From: Cranoglanis bouderius
Taxonomy: Eukaryota > Chordata > Actinopteri > Siluriformes > Cranoglanididae
Direction of reading: 5' to 3'
DNA length: 64,000 nt
Assembly: GCA_023630585.1 (NCBI GenBank)
Contig: CM042565.1
Coordinates: 14,937,013-15,001,012 of the forward strand
The notes under the pieces: model-generated
Seen by the model: the letters and a program-made list of their open reading frames with translations, nothing else
Told to the model about the DNA's origin: nothing
The model's database searches: none
In this document: piece by piece, positions 40,236 to 51,500 of the stretch
Layout of the letters: the number at the start of each line of letters is the position of its first letter
Numbering within the stretch: the stretch's first letter is position 1
Program-made: the position numbers and the translations under genes

Positions 40236-43200
40236 TTAAATTTAGCTAAATTCTGCAGAGCAGACCATGCCAGTGCTGTGTGATGCGTGCAAAAAGATGA
40301 AAAGAATAGAGCTTTATTATGTCTTCCTTGTAATTTCGCACCATATGGATTGTATGACAGTATAAAGATTTTTTTGTTTTTTGTTTTGTTTTGTTGGAAG
40401 AAAGCATGCGTGAACCTGAATCAGCAACATCTGGCAGGCTGTGATACGAATAACGCGAACTGTGGATTGTTAAAACGCTGTCAGTTAAACGCTGCATTTA
40501 TAAAAGACGACAGGACGTGCTGTTATAAAATATTAATCAACGACAGGGTGGTGTGATGTGGCCCGAAGTTGATTATTTTCCTATAATAGCACATGCCAAA
40601 GTGTTTTATTCCTAGTAATTTGCTAACACTAACATTGTTTTTAAAATAAAAAATGAGATTTAGTTCTTTTTTATCAGTTTATGGTTACATTTAACCCTTT
40701 ACTACATGGTGTTGCCATATGGCAACAATTAATTTATCTCCAATTTTTTGATAGGCATTAATACAAAGTTACTATTTTCCTTTATAACTGGAAAAATGGG
40801 GCTTTAAATTTGACATAACAAGTAAAATGCTATGTCACATGACCAGGAAGTGCTGTTTGCACTTCCTTTTCTGCGGTCACATGGCATGGTGAAGGTCATC
40901 ATTGGAGGGCTCTTAAAATTGGATTAATTTGTCAATATTTAGGAAAAACTACTTAAAGGAAAAATTGAAACACTAAGTTAATATTTATTTATTTTTTGTC
41001 ATTCAAACAAGTTTATATATTTTGAGCATTATGCTAAATGGTAAAACGAAATTGTTGCCATATGGCAACGACATGCGATAATGGAACTGTAGTATGTGCG
41101 TTCATTAATTGAAACAGGCCTACATAGCAAAAAGGACACTCGGCTTCTCTAATAGTATATTTACATTTTTTCCAAATTCAAAGTAAGAAAAACTGCTGTA
41201 ATTTCAGACATTTCGCAATTGCACCTTATTTTCAAAATTGTATGTTTTAAGAGAAAGAATTAAGAATTCAAGAGAAAGAATTAAACAGATACTTTACCAC
41301 AAACAGGTTTGGATCTAATTTTTGTATGTATTGTGAGTGAGTAAATCCATCTACATACTTTTTACAACTGTAACTCCTTTCTAGAAGATGAAACTTTTAC
41401 ATGTTTACTTACTAGGTGGCAAAAAAAAAAAAAAAACCTCTACTATAATTTGTGTTATTGTTGACTATATGATACTTTCCACCATTGCACATTGTTGCCA
41501 TATGGCAACAATTTACCAACTACCCCCCCTCAAATGTTTTATTTTATTTTTTTTATATATATTTTTTTTTATTACTTGAACTAATTCATGCAGTAGAGGG
41601 TTAAGGGCGTGGACATCAGAAAACAAGTTACTTATCAACATCAAACAATTTATGAACATCGAGAGGAGTAGCGCTTCAAATTTTGTTGTATGCAGAGCTA
41701 TACAATGACAAAGATCATCAATCAATCAATCTATCTATTTCCTGTTATCGCTTATGTTTTAGCAGCTACAAAGAGTTGCTCCCTCACCAGCCTCTCTGTT
41801 TTTCTCTTTCTTCAAGTAAAATAAATAAATAAATAAATAAAAATTAAGCTTCTCATGTTACCAAGAAACCATAAAGCATAAAGTCCTCTGTCCTGAAACC
41901 TTTCCTGGAAGAGCTTTACCTCTGGTTTTTACAAACTCTGACACTGGAGACTCCTTACAGAAAACTTTACCACATCAACAATTATACTTATTTTCTTTTT
42001 TTTTTCTCCAATATGTTTATGTTGAGTGTCCGCTAAACCAGTCCCTGTGTAAGTTGTTACTACAGAAACAGTAACATATTAGAACATTAGCATTAATATA
42101 AACCTGTGATTTTTCAGTTGCCGTTATAGGAAAGTAAAAATCAACACCTTCTGAACAAACAGAATGAAGAATTCAACAGGGCTGTGGTATGAAAAGGCTT
42201 CACAGTGTTATGCATAATTTATCCACCCTTCTCTATAACTCTACAGGATATGCTATTGTGTATGTATTCGGTAGAACTAATACATACTACAGAGCCACTG
42301 TTACTGGGAAGTGTTTTGTTCAGGTAAAAAGCACCCAGAGAGATGATGCTATCCATAAATGACCTCCCGTTTCATAAAGATGAGTCATATCTGCACGATG
42401 CATGCTTTAAGCTAATCCGTTGTACTACTCCGACCTCCAAGTGAAGCGACGGTTTACATTTTTTCAAAGCTTGTAAATGACCTGTTTAGGGAAATGCTAG
42501 TAAATAGTTGCATCTCTGCTGACCGCAGATGTGTCTGGAGAACAGCTGGACGCCGTTATGGGCGCCCGTCAGAGCAACCTTCATGAGAGGAACGAGAGGA
42601 GCATATTAACAAACTTCCTGAGTGTATATGTGTTTGCGTTCGGTGTGCCAGAGAAGACCTGCTCCATCTTGTTGTGTCCCGGCTGTCTCTCAGGACATTG
42701 TAAACACACAGCACCACAAAAAAAGGAATTTCACGAAAGTAAAAAAAAAAAAGCCTTGTTTCTGGGAAATGAGTCTTATTTTCTGTGTAAAAAGAAAAAT
42801 AATCTTGTCAAGCATGTTTTGCATTAGAAAGGTAATCTCATTTTAAGAAAATATATCTAACTCAGCTAACATTAAGCTAGATTTAACCAGTAACAAGCTA
42901 TAACAATGGTTTGCATAATATTCCAGCAGAGGAACACAATTGTTTTCCTTACTTCAAGACTAAGACCACTTGCACAACTTACATTTTTTCAATGAAGCAG
43001 CTATGTGTCATGGTAATGCTGAAATCCACACTAAACTACATTACCCATCAGACCCGGCATGTCACATGACCATGTCGCATGTCCCACTGATCACTCACAT
43101 CTGTTCTGTGTTACCCCTAATAAGCACCCCTATAGAAGTTCTAGTTTTTCAGCACCTAATTGTCAAGCTTTTGTTGTTGTCGTGTTCATGTGTTGTAATG

Positions 43201-44160
43201 TGTCCTACAGCCGCTCTCATAGTCTGCATGGTTTTCCCTTGTGTCCATAGTTACGTTTATGGTTCTTGTTTTCACAGTGTTTTCAAAGTCACTTATTTTG
43301 TTATGCTGTTTGAAGAAATTGTGTCCTATTGTAAGCTTTTTTTTCTTTCTTTCTGCTAATTATTAACCTTAAATTAAATTAAGGGAGAAATTCTTAGTCA
43401 GCTCAATCAAGAGACCAAAATACTAATTTTAAGTAAGTCTATCTTTAATAACTGACTTTTCCTTGCTTGTAATAAGCACAACTTGCTTAAATTTTTGGCA
43501 TTTTTGTCTAGTTTTAAGATCTAACAGCATTTTTTGGTGACTAGATATTTATGCTATTTTCAAGAATTCTTACAGTCAGTTTTGCTTACCCCATTGGCAG
43601 ATTTATTTGCTTGATTTTAGTACACTTTAACTTTGCAGTGAGGAGAGTGATCAGCTATGGGGATTAAACTGAATGCATGCATTAGCAGGAGAATAAACAT
43701 GTGCAATGGTCTAGGGACCCTAGGACATCTTATGAAGTCTTGAATTCCACGGTTTACTAGAAAATTTATATATATATATAAACTTAGCAAGCAAAACTAT
43801 GTTGAATATGGGCAAATGTATCTAATATTTCTTATGAGATTATTATAAACCAAATATTATAATGTTCAGCCTGTTTTAGGTGCTTTTAGAATTTCAAACT
43901 AGAAATAAATGCTTAAAATAAAAAAAAAAAAATAGTAACTTTATGCATTTTGCTTCATGAGTACTGTTTCATTGTACTTCCTAGTTTTGACCTTTCCTTC
44001 GTTTGACATCTGTTCTGCTGTGTTTGACACATAGGATTCTTGGATTTGGCCAAATAAAACTCAAAAACTTTTTTTTACGCAAAAAAAAAAAATATAAATT
44101 GTTTGTGTTCCTGTATGTCTGAGCTCAAAATATCCTGTTATTGTGCATATTACATGTTTT

Positions 44161-44209
<49 letters not shown>

Positions 44210-45345
44210 TTGCTGAAGGGTGCCAATAATTCTGGAAGGCACACAAAGATGCCAAAATTCCAAAGTGTAAAAAAATATATATAATAGATAACAGAACAAG
44301 ACTATTTCAAGCTTATTGTGAAAGCAATATAGAGGAAAGTTCAGGACAGCCGCATATGTAATATACAGATTTCCCTCTGCACCCTATTGGCAGTGCTAAT
44401 GCTGCCTGTGGAACAATTTCCCTCGGGTATTTTTATTTTTTTCACTTTGGTTACTTTGGTTCTCATGTTCCAAGCTCTAAGATTAGACACTTTATTTTCA
44501 TAGCACTTTTGACCCTGGTGGGATTATGGGTAGTAGCCGTTCTCAGGTTTCTGCTCTTCTGAAAAGCAAGGTCTCATGGCATTGCGGTTTGGCACATTAC
44601 AACAGCTGTCTGACCCAGTGAGAACCGGCCCTGATGTGGTCGAGGGCAAGATGCAGCCTGACAACTGCAGACAGGAACTGAATCAAACGAGTGGTGTTAA
44701 TAGGAATTTATTACAAAAGTACTGATAAGAACTATTGACACGATGCCAAAGCCAAAGCTGGGTCTGGGAACTAGCTAATATATTTTAGGAACCAAAACAA
44801 TTTAAAACATCAGACTTCTTGTGCTACTCCGAAGCAAGGGTCGTAACATAAATCACCAGACAGCGGATATGTTTTCATGCAAATGTATTTTAAAATCTAG
44901 AAAAGGAAGCTCAATGCTGGAGAATTACTGCTGGAAAGAACAAGGCTAATAATAGAGTAAATAATAGCGTTTGTTACTCTACTGTGTACACCTTTTCCAT
45001 GTTATTTCTTGATTTGTTTGCTCATTTATACCCTGTTGTGCCCACGTTGTGCAAACTTTTATCATGAAATTAGTAACTTTATGCCCTAGTTTTGTTTTCT
45101 GAGTACTGTTTCATTATACTTCCTAGTTTTGACCTTTGCCTTGTTTGATATAGATAATGGATCATCCTTGTTTGACATTGCCTGCTGTGTTTGACACAAC
45201 AGGATAGCTTGGGTTTGGCCAAATAAAGCTCATATGTCATTTTTATGTTGTTTACACACACACACACACACAAAAAAAAAAAAAACGTTGTTTGTGTTCC
45301 TGTATGTTTGAGCTTAAAAATCCTGTTATGGCACATTACATGTTC

Positions 45346-45386
<41 letters not shown>

Positions 45387-45536
45387 TATATAAATATAAA
45401 TATAAATATATGCCAATAATTCTGGAAGGCACACAAAGTTGCCAAAATGTCAAAGTGTACACTCAGTGTGCAATGCCAGAACACTGAGTGTATACTTCGC
45501 ACTGGTGCCTTTGAAGAGCACTTAGCATTTGTCTAG

Positions 45537-45579
<43 letters not shown>

Positions 45580-48500
45580 CTGTATATTATTCTGATCTAC
45601 TGCCTCTGTGCTAGCATCACACCAATAAGCGCTGAACGCATGCTAACAGTGGTCTATTTGCTTCCATGCTCACTTATCCTAGAGCCTCATCGTAACCCCG
45701 GGCGTCTTGAGAACACTGTGTACAGCTCCGGCACTTTATAAGGTGTTTAAGAGGAATCGGGGCAGGTGAAAATGCAAGCACTTTCTGGAAATATTGTTCA
45801 GCTAGGTTTTACTGGACGTATGATGCTTTATACGCCTTGCTTAATAGATTAGATTGATTGTTGTGTACATGTACAGGTCTGGTTTCGGGTAAATGACATA
45901 ATGCAATGACTAATAGGCCATTTCATATTGTTTAGATCTTGTTCTGTCAAACACAGACCTAATCTTTCAGACTTTTGCTCAAAATTTGTGCAGCCCGGAT
46001 GACATAGGTCAGTTCTTTCCATTCCACATGTCATGCATTTAGAAAATAGGAAATTGGAATCTGTAAAATATTTAACGAATTTAATGTGGGTGTATGTTGC
46101 ATCAAGACAAGAATAAATTCCACTAATCAAGTGAAGTCTGATGGCATTTCAGTTCCAGGTTGTAACACTACAAAATATAGAAAAGTTAAATGGGGGTAAA
46201 TACTTATTCAAGGCACTGTAAGTCAATATCAAGGGAGCTACAGGGGTGCCAATATTAAAATATGGCTGAGGAGGTTTGAAAGTGATTAGAAGAAGTTATA
46301 CAGTAAAATGGTGGAGATAGAAGTTAGTCTTGAAGTCAAGTCTTGAAGTTTGGTTGATGTTGTATTGCTAGTGCTAATCTGAGGCTAGTTTGCACCATTC
46401 AGAAAAGGTTAGACATATAGGAAAAGCCTGAACATAGACATGCAACAACATATCATACATTGAATGCAAAAGCATACTTTTATTTTTAAGGTAGGTTTAT
46501 CTTGTATCAAGACAACAATCCACAACAAGACAAAATCAGAAAGATATATTGGAATGTTGTGTCCTGATATGAAAAAGGCAGTGTATGACATCTGGCTGAG
46601 TTTTAATTGATATGTCAAGAAGCTACAGTGGTGCTAATATTAAAGCCAGAGGATCCCAAAGACTTTCAGGAGGTTTGAAACAGGTTTGAGGCAGTAATGA
46701 AGGTAAATGGTGCATCTACAAGTTAGTCTTGAAGTCAAATGTGTTATGATGTTTGGTTGAAGATTAGTTGATGCTAACCTGAAGCTAAAATCCTGGAAAA
46801 TCCTCAGTATGTATGTGCAACAACATATGATACATACAGTGGGTTCAAAAGTGTGCAACCCCCAATTTCAAGAACAATAAAAAACAAAGTGGTGCCAATA
46901 TTAAAGACATTTAGAAGGTTTGATGAAGTTAAAGGGAAATGATGGGCATATAAGTTCACAATCAGTAATGGAGATGATCCTTTTCACAATTAGTTTGGTT
47001 AAAGTTGTAATGCTGATGCTCATCTGTGGCAATTTTGTACCATTCCTCATGTCATGAATTCAGAAAATAGAAAATTGGATTTGTTGAAATACAGAAAAGA
47101 GTAGAATATGTGTTTACCTGTCTGTGCCAGGATTCGGGTACGTGTTGTCCTGGCACAGTGTGAGAGCTCAGCTCCATGTAAGGCCATATCAGGATCAAGA
47201 CTTGAGGTCACTTCCCAACACAATGGGGCATTCTTTAACAAACACATTACCCAGAACAGCCCACCCCTACTCACCAGCCCAGGAGAGTCTCAGACCGATT
47301 ACTACCTCCCCACCTCCTACACCAACCACCCCACCCCCCCATCCTCCTCCTCCACAGTCCACTTGTCCAATCAGAAGCCTCCAAAGACAGGAAGGTAACC
47401 TGACTCCAAGGTCCAAGCCCGAGGCTTTAATCTTGGCCACAGTTTGAGGCTAGTAGACGGACTCCCACTTATACAGAGGTTCCTTTCTAATCAAAAACAC
47501 ACTCTGGGACTATGTCAGAACATTAAATTAGCTGGGCCAACACACACACACACAAACACACCTAATCTGGTGCAGGGTCCATTATACATTCTCCAGGACT
47601 ATGGCTCTTGAGGATTTAGCACAGTCTGTTTTCCACATGCTCAATGGCAGCCTGGATGGATGATGCCTACTGTTGTTCTTTTGCTCTCCCTGCAGCTGAG
47701 CGCTGGATCCGAGTGCAGCTGTGACGTCAGCCCTGACGGAACCAAGAAAAAGAAGTCCAAGAACCTGTAAGTTCTTCAGTTTCCTTAGAGTGCTATCTCT
47801 CTGGTGTACTATTGAGTTTTCCTGCTCGACCAGTTGACACAAAAGCTATTCATGATTCAAAGCGCAAGCTCGCAAACATTGATTTTCTTCTGTTACGTGA
47901 TGTTCCCAGGGGGGTTCAGGATGAATTGTGGTTCCTCACACTACCGCATGCTAAATACGTATTTGAGAACTTTGAAATTCGAGCGTCTTTTCTTCTATTG
48001 TGCAGAATGGTTTTGGGGGAAAAGTGCATCACTGGGACATTTTCTTCACAGGGCCACGTAATGTGAAACTTTTTCTTCGTGTGTACAATCACATCTCTGT
48101 AAAAAAACAAAAAACAAATCTTCTGGCACTTCATTTAAACCACTGTTTCCCTGATATATTTATTTATTTATTTGTTTGTTTATCTGAAAGGCCTAAAATC
48201 ATCATCTTGTGCTGTACACATACCATGCTGAACTGGTGCCATGATTGAAGATTAGTTTAATACCTTAGGGATTTCAGTTAGTTTCCAGTTTCATGTCTAG
48301 GAAATGTTACGTTACTTCATATTAGTAGGAAAAATATTCCACTAGAAAGACAAAATATTATTTTTCTTCTATTATTTTCCAAGCCATGGTATTAGCAGTT
48401 ATTAACGGTGGTCATAGTGTTTAATAATGATAATAATTTAGCATTTTATTTACATATTTATTTGAGATATATTGGAGGATATAAATGGAGGTGAATTTTC

Positions 48501-51500
48501 CTGTTTTCACTTTGTTTTAGCAGGATAAAATAGAAAGTGTTGAGAGAACAGGAAGCGCTTTGTGCTGGAGTTATGGATGTAATGAAATATTTATTGCTGT
48601 ATTTATTTACTTTGTGCTTTTTATCCACACGAGTGGAAAAACTGTAAATGGTCACACAATACACACCACAACTTCATGGGAATGAATGACTGAACTGAAT
48701 GAAACTCCCGTGAAACTTGACTAGCAGGTGTTACTGTTTTTCTTTTCTTTTTTTTTTCTTCTTTCTTTTTTAATTAAAAAAAAAATACAATTAAAGGAAA
48801 ACTCCATCCTGGAACACGTTAAATCTGTTCATATTGGAATATTTGTGATGTGTTTAGAGATTCTGGCGCTTGTTTGTTGGTTGGTTTGTTGCTGCATTTT
48901 CGTTATTCCCGATGACAAGCTTGTTAAAGTCCCAGAATGCAATGCAGCGATATGACACAGTCTTGCACTAGGTTACGGCAGAGATGTAGCTTGGCTAGTT
49001 AGCATTCTATGAGATGATGAGCTTGATGCAATTGATGGCGGTATTAGCATGAAAGTTGAAGCTTTGGAAGCTGATCTGTTTGAGAGGAGTGTGCAGATGA
49101 AGAAGAGAGAGATGCACAGACTGAAGGACTGAAGCTCCGCTGCATCAATTTCTTTAGGAAGAGATGAAGCGAGGGCTAAATCCTACTGGTGTGGCGTATC
49201 AAATGGCATTGTGGGTAATGTAGGAAACCGTTAACCAAAGTAAAAACAGACCAACATGTCAATGAAAGTAGTTTAAACCCAAAACCCTATATGTAGAACT
49301 AGCACTTAATTAGAATTTTTGTGTGAGATTTTCAATTGTATGCATTTTTTTCTGAAATGTAGCACAAAATTTACACTTGAACGTGGAGCATTGTGTTTCC
49401 AGATTTGCGCCGGTCACCTTGAGAATCTTGTGCCGGTGAGAAGTCGGTGTGAAATCAATCGTGGGAAAAAAAAACTGAAATAATGTTAAAGCCAAATATG
49501 TTAATGCTGTGGTAAATGTGATTAGTGCATGTGTGTGTGTTCTCACCAGCGAGATCTTATTGGTGTGTGTGAGCAAGTGATCAGAGAGAGATGATCACCT
49601 GTGTGCAAGGTGTGAAAAGTTTATGTTGGTGTTAAAGCTGCCCATGCTTCATCAGCTGTTGATTGGCTCAGTGTCACATGTCAATCAAAAGCCACACATT
49701 AACACCTACTTAAACAATGGCTGCTGAGTGTTGGCTAATCTTTTGTATTAGATCCAAAATGAAACTTTCACCAGCAAACCCAATTACCTAAGTGAAATTT
49801 CTAGTGTGTTCCTCAGAGTTTATAACATATTGTTTGGTTGATCGGCCATTTATTTTTGTTTGAACTCAGTTTTCATCCAATTTTGCCAATTTCCACCTAG
49901 ATTTAGATTTAGTTATGTGGTTTCAAACGCTGCGATGAAAAATATTTGCCATACTAAAGATATGCTAATAAAGATACATCTGATAAAGCTCTTGACCTGA
50001 GGTTAAAAAATGTTTTTCCGTTTATACCATAAATACAAAATGTAAAATTAACCAATAGACCCAAATAGCCAAGTAGTATCACAAGATCTTTCAAGAATGT
50101 TCTCTTAAATTTATAGTGGATTGTTTGGTTTATCAGCCCAAACCCATAAAAAAAAATCTTCCCAACTAGCTTTCAAACACTACAATGAAAATATTTTAAA
50201 CACGTAATAAAGAAACGTGATTGATCTGAGAATTTTTTTTTCCCTCTTACAACATACAGTGGGGGAAAGAAGCATTTGATCTCCTGCTGATTTTGTAAGT
50301 TTGCCCACTGACAAAGAAATGATCAGTCTATAATTTTAATGGTAGGTGTATTTTAACAGTGAGAGACAGAATAACACCAAAAAAATCCAGAAAAACACAT
50401 TTCAAAAAAGTCATAAATTGATTTGCATTTTAATGAGTGAAATAAGTATTTGACCCCTTCGACTTAGTGCTTGGTGGCAAAAGGCTTGTTGGCAATCACA
50501 GAGGTCAGACATTTCTTGTAGTTGGCCACCAGGTTTGCACACATCTCAGGAGAGATTTTGTCCCAGTCCTCTTTGCAGATCCTCTTCCAGTCATTAAGGT
50601 CTCGAGGCTGACGTTTGGCAACTCGAACCTTCAGCTCCCTCCACAGATTTTCTATGGGATTAAGGTCTGGAGACTGGCTAGGCCACTCCAGGACCTCAAT
50701 GTGCTTCTGCTTGAGCCACTCCTTTGTTGCCTTGGCTGTGTGTTTTGGGTCATTGTCATGCTGGAATACCCATCCACGACCCATTTTCAAGGTCCTGGCT
50801 GAGGGAAGGAGGTTCGTCCCTTTGATGCGGTACAGTTGTCCTGTCCCCTTATCAGAAAAACACGCCCAAAGCATAATTCACTTTTTTGATGAAAATGGCT
50901 TTTTTGTTTTCGCCCAGGTAGGGGGTATGGATTTCATACTGTTTGGTTTATCTTTTTTTTTTTTTTTTTTTTTTTCAATTATAACACAATTTTGTCCAGT
51001 TTTGCTAATTCCCATTTACTTTTAGACTTTTAGACTATGTGGTTTCAAATACTGTGATGACATCCAAAATGAAAATGTCAAATTACTGGAAATTTCTAGA
51101 ATGTTAACTTTGAACCCAGTCTGCCCATTATCACCAAGCTTTAGACTCACTTTTGCAGATTTATTCACTGTATGACACACACTTATTGATAAAAATGGCT
51201 CTTTATTTGCTCAGGTAGGGGGTGTGGCTTTCAGATTGTTTGGTTTATCATCAATTCTTTCAATTTGAACACAATTTTGCCAATTCTCACTAGGTTTTAG
51301 ACTTAGTTATGTAGTTTCAAATACTGCAATGACATCCAAAATGAACATGTCACCAACAGACCCAAATACCACAGTGAAATTACTGGAAGTTTGTTTAATC
51401 AGTCCACACCTATTTCTTTTAGATTTGAACCCAGTTTTCTTTCCATTTCACCAATTCCCACTTGCTTACACAACACTAAACTGTAAAAGTTTCCTTTATA

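Larger units (their letters stand above)
17342..47695 (+). other. RGS3 intron, 30.4 kb
   Basis: Donor GTGAGC follows exon 16541-17341, and acceptor GCTCTCCCTGCAG precedes exon 47696. The intron is phase 0. It contains no further exon I can support; nearly half is repeat, listed separately. Unique-looking stretches without recognised content include 17610-18230, 22980-23690, 26400-27450, 28160-29200, 31980-32780, 35300-38170, 38930-40180 and 42840-43920. Confidence 0.85.

Noticed and set aside
50464..50874. Host gene or active transposase
   Set aside because: The 136-codon frame is only the C-terminal half of a Tc1 transposase; the N-terminal domain and one inverted repeat are absent.
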